Below are positions 1-10,775 of a stretch of 64,000 bases of DNA, piece after piece. Every line of letters starts with the position of its first letter. Within the stretch, counting starts at the first letter, position 1. Position numbers and translations under genes: made by a program. The notes beneath the pieces are model-generated. The model was not told the DNA's origin. It saw only the letters and a list, made by a program, of their open reading frames with translations, and did not search any database. Origin of the DNA: Botryosphaeria dothidea (taxonomy: Eukaryota > Ascomycota > Dothideomycetes > Botryosphaeriales > Botryosphaeriaceae); contig WWBZ02000040.1 of assembly GCA_011503125.2 (NCBI GenBank), positions 310,001 through 374,000 of the forward strand, given 5' to 3'.

Positions 1-2362
1 TGCGGTGACGGATTAGCACGTCTCTTCCGTCGGTCGTGGTCTTTTGGCTCATGGGTGGAGCAAAAATCGACGGCAGAAACGGCAGCTGTTGCGGATTGAC
101 ATGTGGTCGCCGATCGGCTTTGCAGGGCGACGTCTCGGAGATTTTCTTAACTTCTGCTGCGTCGCCGGGTGTGTTTTGTGGCTCGTGGTATCGTACCTGT
201 CGATCAAATCAGCTGCGGCGGAGGCCTCGTGGCATCGCGGAATGCGGCACATCGATCCGGGCGACAGGCCAGGTCGATCGTAATGCATGATGACGGTGCA
301 GGTAAGCCTCAAGCTCAGACCGGTCAAGGGAGGACGAAAGAAAGTTCAGGCTTCTTCGCTTTCGGCGTCGCCGCGCCCAGAATGCTCGCTTAACCAGACA
401 GCAAGGTTTGCCTCCTGCCCACCGTCTTCGTCTTGCTAGCCGGACCACGTTTCGTCGATGAATCGAAGAACCTTCGTATCGATAGCCCTGGCTGGTGGGC
501 TCTTGGAGATCAGCTCATCCCATCAAACGGAGACACGTGCGGCCCTATCCACGAAACATTCTCATGAGACCAACAACGCTCTGCTCGCCTGCGTATGACG
601 TCGTCGTGTGTTTTAGAATTCCGGAAGCAGGTCCCCTTCCTCACACCAAGCATCTTTTCCTTTCAGTCCGGGCCCGATGGGATGGGATGGGATTTGTGGT
701 GCGCTGCGTCAGATGCTCTGAACCGCGCTAAGCAAGCGCTGCCGCATCCGCGACGGGACGGCTCAACTCAACTTTAGCTCACTCATCACTATCCAGTGGT
801 CGCCCTATAGCCTTACCTTTCTTCTGACTCGCACGCTAAACTGGGTTGTGATATGTCGGCTGTGTAGTCCCGCCTGCCGCGCAACACCATCCGCATCCGC
901 TGCTAGTGGTCCGCTGGCAACGCGGCATTGCTGCGCCCGCCTGGCACTCTCATCGATTATCCCTTCCGCGTGCCGCAGCTGGTGCCATTCATACCACTAT
1001 GTGGCCCCGTTGATGCTGCGCATCTCCCAAACAGTACGGAAGGAGCGGTGTGTTTTGCGCCGCCTTAGAACCTTCAGCGGAAAGTCAATGGGTAAACTTT
1101 TTGGCAATCGAGCGCATAACGGCCGATTACCACCGAGAGTGTCGCGTGCAACCATCGGATGTTGTTCCGAGCGGGGTCCGTGAAACTCGCTGCGACTTGT
1201 TAGAGATGGCAGGAAGAAGCGGTGAACGACGTCAACATGGTTCAATGCGATGTATCAGGATGCGAAGAGCACGAGAGCGACGAGTGATTGTTTGGGCGAA
1301 GGATGGCTCGAACGGCGGGTAGGAAGGAGGAATGACGCGGAAGATTGGCATCCCCTCGTTCCAAGTGCGGGTGGAAATGGGAAGTGGAGAGGCTAGCGGG
1401 GAAGAGGCGTTGAGAATCACGAGAGAAGCAGCAGTTACGCAGGATGGCGGGGGCGGTGCAGCGAATAAAAGAATCCAACTATGTGGTACGTGGTCTAGAG
1501 CAGCTTCTTCTTAACGTGATACATTATCCATTACCAGGACTGGAGTAGGATATGCTGGGAAAATGGGAAACAATGCGCGGGATGCTTGCGCGTGCGCTGA
1601 GATCTTTGTTGTAGGCCTGAGAAAAGAAAATGCCATGCCAAGGAAAAGGAAAAAGGGAAAAGACAAAAAACGACGAGGTACGAAAACGGCAAGGCTCGCA
1701 CGATTGGCGGCTCGGGCTGAGACTGGCAGGTGCGGTGTTTGTGGAAGGGGAAAGGGGCGGGATGCCAGCCAACCCGTTCAGGCCAATCTTGAATCATGCA
1801 AGCCACGCCAAAGTCAGGAACGCCAGAAGTATTTTGCAAAATCGCCCAAGCCCATTCGCCAACGCGTGCATAAAGCCCCTGTCCGGTCTAGGATATCGAG
1901 CGCCGTTCCAGAAAAGTCAAGTAGATTGCTTTTTTGTCGCAGGAGGGGAAAAAGAAGAAGATGGAAGCCGCAAGGAACAGATAACCGCCCGTGGAGACCG
2001 ATCCGATTCGATTGTGATGCAGAGCAGCCCGTCTGTGCGTCAGACGAGGCTCCGGAGCAGCCGACGAGCGCCGCGAACGCCGAGGGTCCTGAGGAAAGCT
2101 AGGAGAGGGTATTGGATGCAGAGGAAATTACCGCTAGGAAATGCTGGAAAATGATGAGGCGTAGAGGCGACGTTTGGTTTTGCGCGCGGTGGAAGTGGAT
2201 CTCGGCAGCTTGCAGGGCAGAGCGAATCCCTGCTGCTGCGGCGATGAGCGAGTGCAGATCGGCCCACGCCCTCGACCGGAGGCCTGGTTAGCGAGGGCTG
2301 TGTCGACGTCAACACCAAAATTGCAGGACTGCCCTGCTGCTGCCACATGGCCACGATCACGC
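1..2362. other. gene-free stretch
   Basis: No supportable gene. Several open frames of 60-180 codons overlap one another on both strands, lack a consistent codon pattern and show no recognisable motif. The longest (1563-2102, plus) is simply Lys/Arg-rich. This may include the 3' flank of the microprotein gene on the minus strand. Confidence 0.6.
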
Positions 2363-2527
2363 TCACGCCTTGGACGAGCACGGCCGGCACGTCTTGAGCT
2401 TGCAGCGCTGGCACTCGAAGATGAACCAGTGCGGCCCGGAGTGGCACATGTTGCAGATCCAGTGGATGAGCGAGTTGTCCGACTTGACCATCTTGAACGA
2501 GTGCTCGCAGTTGCTGGGGACGGCCAT
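2363..2527 (-). CDS. 54-residue Cys-rich (zinc-knuckle type) microprotein
   Basis: This is a single-exon frame read from 2527 down to a TGA at 2363-2365. The start lies in a strong fungal context (CCCACCATGG). The 54-residue product has C7 and H9 followed by three CxxC pairs, C25/C28, C39/C42 and C47/C50, plus H22, H29 and H33. That ligand set could hold two zinc ions in a C1/RING-like fold. Aromatic residues W23, W34, F35 and F37 sit between the pairs, as in small treble-clef folds. It has no signal peptide or membrane segment, so it is probably nuclear or cytosolic. The regular CxxC spacing, GC-rich third codon positions and strong start context argue that it is real, although it is shorter than usual gene-calling cut-offs. 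I do not recognise a named family; a role in protein or nucleic-acid binding is inference only. Confidence 0.7.
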   Translation of the reverse strand: MAVPSNCEHSFKMVKSDNSLIHWICNMCHSGPHWFIFECQRCKLKTCRPCSSKA

Positions 2528-2721
2528 GGTGGGAGCCGGGGTGGGGGTGTTTTGGGGAGTAATTTGGAGGTGCTGCGCTGAGGGGCGGGGCGAATTGAAG
2601 CCGGATTTAAGATGGTTGAGGTGCGTTTAAAGAGCGGCGGGCAGCTGTGACGTCTGCAGTCAGCGCTGAGCCTTGGGCGCTGGGGAAAGGTCACTCACGT
2701 TGGGCAGAGAGCGCAGTGTTG

Positions 2722-2742
2722 GAGAGAGAGAGAGAGAGAGAG
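2722..2742. repeat. (GA)n microsatellite
   Basis: About ten perfect GA units, followed by a short GC/GA-rich tail. It lies 195 bp upstream of the microprotein start, so it may sit in that gene's promoter or 5' leader. Confidence 0.9.
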
Positions 2743-5700
2743 CGCGCGAGAGAGACAGCTGCAAATTCGCCGATTCGCGCAGACGGGTAAGGCGTGGGTC
2801 GAGAGAGGGGAACTGATCTTCGATGGCGGCAGATCTCCAGGGTGCCGGCAGGGTGGTCTTTTATAAGTTGTTGAGGACTGCGGTCAGTCCAGCGGAATGC
2901 TCCAACTGAGTCGACAGCGAGGGCCTTGGCTGCGCTTTGGGACAGGCGGTGGACAGAATTGGGAACAGATACACGCCCGTCACACGATGGAGTTGGAGCT
3001 CTGCTACCCTATATCAAAAGACGCTCTCCGGCGGGCCCCGAAGCGGAAAGGCGGGAGGAAGCTTGTCAGACTAGGGCGTCGTGGCCCGCAGCCGCGGCCA
3101 TGGGTTGCAATTCCAGGTAGCGGATCCCAGTTGCAAAGGAATGCAGGCTCATTCTAATGGCGTTTGGACGTGTCACATTGGGCCAGCCGTTGAGCGCAGA
3201 GCGGAATGGGCGCAAGAGTCCTGACGACCTGGTTGCGTTGCGCGCTGGGCCTGAGACAAGGCTCTGCGGTGCGATGGCCCGCGACCCTGTCGTTCCAAGC
3301 CCCTGGTCAGCGGGCCAGAGGGCTGAGGCAGCACGGCGCCGCCTGTCAAATAGGCGCAGCCAGGTGAGATCGCCGAAGCTTAGGTGGGTAGGGAAGAGCA
3401 GCAGCGAAGAGAAGACGGAGCAGGCGGCCGCGCAGAAGATGACACACGTCCTTTCCCTGCCTGCCGGCCTGCGTCCTGCCCTCCTCCGCGACTGACTGCC
3501 CCGCCGCCGCCGCGCCTGCTGCCTCGCCGGCCCTCAGGCCCTGAGCCCCGCCGCGCGCGCGTCCGCTTCAGGCCGCTGACGCAGCCGTGCTGTGGCCGCG
3601 ATCCGTTGCGGCATGTCCTCCAGCACCGAGTCGTCGAAGAAGTGGGCGTCGCCGCGGTGGGAAGTTGCAGTTGCTCGAACGGGCCGCGTGCATCAAGCCA
3701 CCGACGCCGTTGGGTCCGTCTCCAGGGCCCCCGGCCGGCCGATCCACTCTCTCACCACCACCATCGCGCCGCGTCTCACTCTTGCGATGAAGCCTCACTG
3801 CCGCGCCGACTCGACCGATCCCCCTCCAACTCCTCGAACTGCCGTCGCTGTCGCCGCCCGCCCTGGTCTGCCGCCCTCGACCGCTCGGTCTGCGCGCCAT
3901 TCCGCCTGTCTTATTGGTTTCAAGCTCGAAGAAACGTGCCTAACCATGCATCCACGCCAACCTCGCCGGCCACAAGATCTCCAGGGATCGATCTGCCTGC
4001 AAGATCCAAAACGAAACCCGGTTGCTGGTGAGCCTGCGCCCTGCCTCCATCAGGAACACCTCGACCTCCATCTGCGCCATCGTGTCTGACCCGCCTGCCG
4101 CCCTCGCGACGCCCGGCAAGCGCTCCAACTGGCCCAATTCCCCTGCCATGGCGCCAAGCCGTGCGGATCCTCCCGCCTGCCGCGACCTGCTGCTCTCCTC
4201 CATCCACATCTCCGCCCCCAATGCGACCTGTCGGCTCTCGTTAATCTCACCATCGTAGACGCTGCCCCGGTATGCACCATCGCTGGCCCGGTTTCTTCCT
4301 CCCTTCGAGAATATTCCAGCCGAGGCCCTCTCCACCGCACTGGTTCCGCTGCAACATTGCCCACTATCCCTCGATGGGCCCCTCGTCTCTTTGACATCCA
4401 TCCACTTGGACTCTTTCCCATGGTGCTCGTGGTACCGCCCGCCAGATCGCATTCCGCTATCGTGACTCTTTCAAACGCCCTTGCCAGACTCGACTCGCCC
4501 AAAGAGGCCGTCGGGCTTTGCTTGCCTTTCCTATTCCGTCCGGTCGTCTTCCGATTTGGGAGAAGTCCACTCTGTCTCATCGAAGCCGTACCCGGGAACC
4601 GCCGCGTCCCACCAACCAGGACGAGACCCTTCGCCAGTGGGCAGCATTCCTGGAGATCTCTCAGATATCACTCAGATCCGCAAGGGCAGGGGTCCCGGCA
4701 ATGACGCGCAGAAGCAGTGGATGTCGGCCCGCCGCCTCAGAACCCTGCTGCCCGTGTTCCCGCCAAGTTGCTTCTGCATCTGTTGCGCATGTCGTACCGA
4801 GATTTGATTGTGCGCTTCCGATCTGGTGTGACTGCATAAGCGAGCGAAGGAGCAAAAGCCTCTGGGACCAGGGGAAACGCGCACTGTCGTACCGCCTCCG
4901 CTGGGAATTCGATCGCCGAGTCCCAGCCGATGCCAAACAGGCCCCGGTTTGATGAAGGCTGTGGCTGTTTCGCGGATGCCCGGATCATCCACCGATTCCA
5001 CTTTCATCGCCGCAGCCCGATGTTTTCTTCTGCTGACGATCGCAACCTGTACAATGCTCGCCTCATCTGCTTCCGCAAAAGGCAAGGCAAGGTTTGGCGG
5101 TGTAGGCAATTGACAATCCTTTCTCTGCTTTCGCAGCTTTGCAGCTCCCTCGTATCTCCACGGACCCTTGATCGTAGCCTTGTGCCCGCCTCACAGCCTC
5201 ACCGTCAGCTTATTGCAACAGCAAGAAAAACAAAACGCCCCAAAGTTTTATTTTTCGATGACACCTTGCTTTCTCGGAGTGGGAAAATGTCGGCAATAGA
5301 GCTGAGAGCACGGAAGGTGAAGTGGTCAATTCCGTCGCAACATTGCAGCCTCACGAAACGACAATTTGAGGGAACCCGGCAACCAGGTCTTTGTCCTCGA
5401 ATAAGCGACTTGGCCAACAAACAAGTACGCGCTTACTCCTCACAGCCAACACAAAGTTCTGACGGCTACCGTAACACGGCCTCACCGACTCTATTTGGAC
5501 TGCTCAATCGGAGAATTAAGAGGCAGCCATGGCTTGGTTCCCTTGCGCCACGTAAAGGGAACAATGGGCGAAAAGGGCGTCATCGAGGCGCCGGAACCTC
5601 TACCGTCGCATACATGCAGTCTTTGATGTTCTAACCGGGTCCGCGGATTTCCCAACCCTTTTTTTCTCCGCCGGCTTGGTCTGACAGCTGCTGTGCCACT

Positions 5701-7624
5701 CCCGCTCTTACAGTTCCTCCCAGCAGCCATCATTTCGCCGCAAGTAGCACCTGGCTTGCGCCCAGCAAATAGTTGAGAAAATAGCTTGTGAGCGATGGCG
5801 ACGCGCACATAGTCTCGTATGGTCATCAGGCGTATTGCCAACGGCGTAACGCTGGCGGAGCAATCTTTTTTTTGGTGGAGCCTCTCCGCCACAAACCTCA
5901 TTCGTTACATGGACGCGTCAGAAGACGTCAGTCGTACCGCGTTAATGCAGGTACCTGGTGACAGGGCGGCGTTTTGGTACTCTCTGGCGCCTTTCTCAAT
6001 GGCTGAGGTCGGTGAAAGGAAAGAGCGGTGGCTGCACGGGTGCGTACGCCTCTTTTCACCCACTGCGGTTGCGGTGCTACATCTGCTGGCCCACAAGTAC
6101 GGCCCGAATGCAAGTCACTTGGCCAGACCGGTCCTTGGATAAGCTGATACCGATATATTCTTTTTGGGCCACTGTGTTTTTGATTTCTTTCGGTGCTCTG
6201 ATCCCCAAATGCTGCAACCGTGCGGAATCTGCTTCTTTCTCGAGGGGAGTTCAAGTGCTCTCGCGAACGTGGATTTTTAGCCAAGCTTACGACACGTACG
6301 TCCAAACGAATCTTTCGGCTTCATATGCGCCTTGGAGTAGCAATTCAGCGTTGCAGCACCTCGTTGACACTGGTTTCAGTTTGAACGCTCATGGCCAAAC
6401 TCTCTGGTGAGATCTGATGATTCACGTCCTGGATGAGCGCCATTCAAGGACAACCTTCTGTTTCAGAAGTGCCGTTGTATCAGTGCACTTACGCGTGTCG
6501 AGTCAGAGCCGTCATTCGCCCCCAAAGTATCCAACGCCTGGATGATGACGTCGGACCAGTGCTCCAGATCCGTATGCGGATTTGTGTTTGCCGGTGTCGT
6601 CTTTCAGAATTAATCCTGTAGGAATTTCAACGCTTTCAGACTGCGTCGTGGACAAACTTGATCCTGCTAATGAGTAGTAGCTGCACGTCAATGTATTCAA
6701 GATGCATCAAGAGAAGTGATGGAGAAAAAATTGCCAGGGGATAACTCCAAAGCGGTCAGAGGCGCATCACAAAACTCTGTTTCCCAATGGTTTGGAAATG
6801 AAGACACCTAATGGATAGCCGCAAGCAATGGAAGCACGCAGCAATTCCATTTGATTAACAACGGAGAAAGAAAATAACAGGCCGGTGCCATCTGCCTTAC
6901 TCAGCTGGATGAGATACACCCAGCACGCCCTTGACTGACGAGCAGAGATGTCGAACAGGCTTTCTAAAGCAAAGACCTTGTGTGGTTACCATTGAAACAT
7001 GGCAGACTGGCCTTATTCTCTTAATTTGAAGAAGAAAAGGATGTTTGCGTTCCGATGGCGAGGGCCTTAGATGGCCAAAACCATGAACTCGGCTCAATCA
7101 GCCAAACTTTAAGACATCCATTCCGGCGTACACCTGGAACTTGAAAGGAACTTCGAGAAGAACTAATATGAACATAGCCAGTACAGCCTTCGCAAATACC
7201 AGAAGTGTCAACTACGTCATGCCATATACACCACCGCTACGTTCAATACGGTGAGATGCGTGGCTGAGATACTTCATTCGGCAGGTAAGACCCTTGACAC
7301 ATCCACAAAATGGGATGAGCTTCTCATCTTCGGACAGTCTCAGCGCAAAGGAACTAAAGTTTTCCGGTACGATATTAGTGAACTCTTAACTTGGGACCTA
7401 CGCCTTGGCCCTTGATAAGCCTAAGCCCTCGCCGGAAAAAAATTATCTCCACAGGCCATACTTCTCCTCCAGGACAGGATCGGATATAAACCACTGTCAA
7501 TAATTGATAAACGCGATTACCTGGCTTCCTCTATCTGCTTCTGGTCATCTCAGAGTACCTACCCCACCCCCTTGAAGAGCCACCAACCACCACGAACCAC
7601 GAGAAGAGCAAAAAAAGAGAAAGA

Positions 7625-7723
7625 TGATGAGGACGAGACTCGAACTCGCGCGGGTTGCCCCACCAGGAAACTTGTTAAGCTAACACCTTAACCTGGCGCC
7701 ATAACCAACTCGGCCACCTCACC
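7625..7723 (-). tRNA. tRNA-Leu (anticodon AAG) with a 17-nt intron
   Basis: The cloverleaf can be drawn in full on the minus strand. The acceptor stem pairs GGTGAGG with CCTCATC (one G-U pair) and has discriminator A at 7625. The D arm is GCC...GGC and the anticodon stem CCAGG/CCTGG. A long variable arm GGG-CAA-CCC marks a type II (Leu/Ser) tRNA. The T arm is GCGAG-TTCGAGT-CTCGT. The anticodon AAG is at 7689-7687 and reads CUU/CUC leucine codons. A 17-nt intron (7685-7669) begins one nucleotide 3' of the anticodon, the standard nuclear position. It contains CTTAA, complementary to the TTAAG of the anticodon loop, as expected for the pre-tRNA fold recognised by the splicing endonuclease. The mature length is 82 nt. 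Confidence 0.93.
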
Positions 7724-9210
7724 AGAAGATTGAGCATCTTAAAGTGAACTTGGAGATTCACTGTACGATGGAGGATGGCCTAGCAGGAATTGCTAATATT
7801 TTAAGTGTTTTGACGGCTGTTGGCCACGTAAAGCTTTTGTATAGCCCAGGAAAGAGGTATATGTAAATCTTCATGTATGTTCGCGTGAACAACGCTTTGT
7901 ACCTCAATGTTGAATTGTGATTATTCGCATTACCAGATGATGAGTGGCATAAGGAGGAGGGTAGGTGACCCTGCAGCCTCTTATATAGTAGCTATCTAGC
8001 AAATTTTCGCTGTTGATCCTTGGTACAATAAGACCCTGTTTCTCCTAACAGTTCATAGTCCAACACTCAACAACAGGTGTGTAAATGTATGTATGCCGTC
8101 TTCCACTCGGAGAGGGAAAGAGGAACTATACATCCTACCCCCTTATTGCAACGAGCTTATAACTTATCAGCGCCCTTGATCATATCAAGTAATGCGAGTC
8201 TTATCTTTCCTACATCTTCTTCATTCCAGGCCGTTGATAAAGCAGTCGAGGGGCTAAGATTGAGGTACTGAAGCAAGGTTTGCCAAATGTGTTTGCAGAG
8301 TGCTCGTAGAAGGTGTGAGGGTTATGGTTGTAGAGATAAGACTGGCAAGCAATGCCTTTTTATGGATTAGGCGTAGTAGTTATGCTTGGAGAACTGCATT
8401 CATCCCTTGAACTTTAATTGAGAATTTTTTTTGACTTTCGGTTCTGAGTGTCAAAGAGTGTGATGAAAAACCCAAGTCTTACAAGGATATATCTGAACAT
8501 GTGGAGGTGTAATAATCATACAACCGGAGGTTCCGAATTGGACAGCCTGTGTATACAACGCCAATTTAAGTCCTATCTAACTTTCGCCACCTCCTCTAAC
8601 ATCAATCTTATACCCCGTTCAATGTCAGAATCCACTCTCGGACGCACCCAATCTATTTCTACCATATACCATGGTTATCATCATACTCATTGCTATGAAA
8701 ATTAATAGCGATGGTAGTTTAGTAGCAAAATATGTCGGAGATTGGCCGAGATAGTGTGTGCTGTTGTCGGCCGCAATTACGTCTGGCTATCCCTTTACCC
8801 CCTCATTGCGGAGAGATACCTCGATTCCTGGCCAACGCAATCAGTTTTCTTTTGCTTCTCTCTCCTAGCTTCATTACATAGGTTCCCTGGAGTGATCACC
8901 ATTGTTATCCTGGCTCAAGCAGGATTGGGTCAATAGCTTCGGAAGTCTGAATCTTATTTGGTGGTAACTGCATGATCTCTTAGGGTGCCCGGAATTCCTG
9001 TTTTTCTTTTTCTCCATTTCTATTCAATTCTGTTTACTTTTGAACTTTTCCTGATGCGTAAGTCACGTTTCGTACTTCAACGACTTAGTCAAGCGTATGG
9101 CATGGTTTGTCATTGGCCATGAAATCGAGGAAAAGTTCTGCAAAGAGATGTTAGCCAATTTGTGCAGCGTGACGGTTTCTGACGTGCATCAATTGGATCC
9201 CTGGACCCTT

Positions 9211-9269
9211 GCGGGGGAGAGCTACATCTTTGATATCCTCCCCGCACGCGGGGTATTGAGTATCCCCGC
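9211..9269. promoter_or_regulatory. cluster of CreA-type motifs upstream of the decarboxylase gene
   Basis: Four matches to the carbon-catabolite repressor consensus SYGGRG occur within 59 bp. GCGGGG is at 9211-9216. A perfect inverted pair lies at 9240-9253 (CCCCGC, two bases, GCGGGG). A further CCCCGC is at 9264-9269. The cluster is about 280-330 bp before the start codon at 9544. Paired CreA sites are known to mediate glucose repression in ascomycetes; that this cluster controls the downstream gene is inference. Confidence 0.5.
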
Positions 9270-9543
9270 GCTCACATCCCGCCCACACAACATCATTACT
9301 TTTCTCTCGTCCAACCAACGTGTAGATTGGGAAGTCAGGAGGCAATGGCACGCACATTGAACAGAGAAGCTAGACCGGGGATATCGGCAGATTGGAACGG
9401 TTATAACAACCCACGACCGCCACATGTTCCATCTCTTTTTGCATTTCCCCATCAAACTCAATTCCTCACTGCACACCTCACCCAAAAACCCCGCCAGCCC
9501 TCCCCTCCACCTCCTTCCCTACAACCTTCCCCCCGATCCCACC

Positions 9544-10775
9544 ATGCACGGCAAAATCGCCCTCGAGGAAGCCTGGGCCCTCCCGGACCTCTTCGCCCAC
9601 TCCGACCCCGCCGCCCTCGCGCCCCCCGGCGTCATCGGGCCCGACCTGCGCGCCAGCCTGCTCGACGTCCACGGCACGCGCCTCGCCCAGATGGACGCCA
9701 ACGGCGTCGCCCTCATGGTGCTCTCGCTCTCCTCGCCGGGCGCGCAGGGCGTCGCCGACCCGCGCGCCGCCGCGTCGCTCGCCGCGCGGGCCAACGACGC
9801 GCTGGCGACCGCCGTCGCGCAGAGGCCCGCGCGCTTCGCGGCGCTCGCGGCGCTGAGCATGCACGAGCCGCGGGCGGCGGCGCGGGAGCTGCGGCGCGTG
9901 TGGGGGGAGGGGGCGGCGGCGGGAAAAGGGGGCTTCGTCGGGGCGTTGGTCAACGATTTCCAGAGCGCGGCCGGCGCGGACGGCGACGAGGAGATGCTGT
10001 TCTACGACGATCCCAGGTACGACGAGTTCTGGGCGGTGGCGGAGGAGCTGGGGTGTCCGGTGTACGTCCACCCGAGGTCGGCGACGCCGCTGGTGCACGA
10101 GCAGATGTGGAAGGGGCGGCCGTGGTTGGCGTTTTCGGCGCTGGGGTATGCGAATCGGGTGAATATGCACGTGCTGGGGATCGTGACGGCGGGCGTGTTG
10201 GATCGGTTTCCGGGGCTGAAGATCGTGATTGGGCATATGGGGGAGCATATGTGAGTTCTTTTTGGCCGACTCTCCCCTTTTCCCATTGAGAGTGTCGGTT
10301 GTCTGACGCGGAGTGATGTAGCCCATACGACCTCTATCGCATCGATCATAAGCTCAACCGCGCACGCTTCCCAGATATGCCGATGCGGAAGGATAGGCTG
10401 GTCAGGGACTACTTTGGCAGTCAGCTGTTCATTACGACCTCTGGGCATTTCTCGACGCCTGCGCTGTTGTGCGCCATGCAGGAAATTGGAGCCCACAGCA
10501 TCCTCTTTTCCATCGACTATCCGTACGAGAGTATTCCGAATGGCTGCGTATGGTTCGATGAGCACGTTCCGATCAGTTCAAGAGATTTGGTGGATATTGG
10601 GCGGAACAACGCCTTGAGAGTCTATCCCAGGTTGACAGAGGAACCTCATGCGCTGAAGGAGAAGCAGCCGCATGAGTGCGGTATAGGTGGGCTGGGCTTA
10701 AGGAAGGATTTTGAAAACGAAGTGGAACATGGCCTGTACAATCGAGACTGGAGTGAGAGGACGGCGCGTCGATGA
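9544..10775 (+). CDS. 2,3-dihydroxybenzoate decarboxylase-type amidohydrolase
   Basis: The coding sequence is join(9544..10250, 10322..10775), 386 residues. The 71-bp intron (GTGAGT...TAG) restores GEHIPYDLYRIDH across the junction. The product belongs to the amidohydrolase-2 group of non-oxidative aromatic acid decarboxylases, which remove CO2 from hydroxybenzoates using a metal ion in a TIM barrel. The N-terminus KIALEEAW places Glu8 and Ala10 where 2,3-dihydroxybenzoate decarboxylases have them; resorcylate decarboxylases have His at position 10. The metal ligand His176 is in VYVHPR, the GHMGEH motif is near 230-235, and the catalytic Asp301 is in FSIDYPYES. It has no signal peptide and should be cytosolic. 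Exon 1 is very GC-rich at third codon positions and exon 2 is not. Substrate could be 2,3-dihydroxybenzoate, salicylate or a related acid; the family is firm but the substrate is not. Confidence 0.9.

Larger units (their letters stand above)
2528..9210. other. long gene-poor stretch with one tRNA
   Basis: No protein gene can be supported. 2.9-5.6 kb is moderately GC-rich and pyrimidine-rich and is crossed by overlapping frames on both strands (up to 234 codons at 4930-5634) without motifs or splice logic. 6.6-9.2 kb is AT-richer and holds only the tRNA-Leu gene. This could be long upstream/UTR DNA or decayed repeat sequence. Confidence 0.55.

Noticed and set aside
3384..4260. C-rich overlapping frames that look gene-like, with one starting MSSSTESSKKWASPRWE
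   Set aside because: Third-position C bias appears in more than one frame, there is no continuous product and no splice logic or motif links the pieces.
4930..5634. 234-codon plus-strand open frame
   Set aside because: Low-quality composition, no motif and no promoter-like context; it is probably chance.
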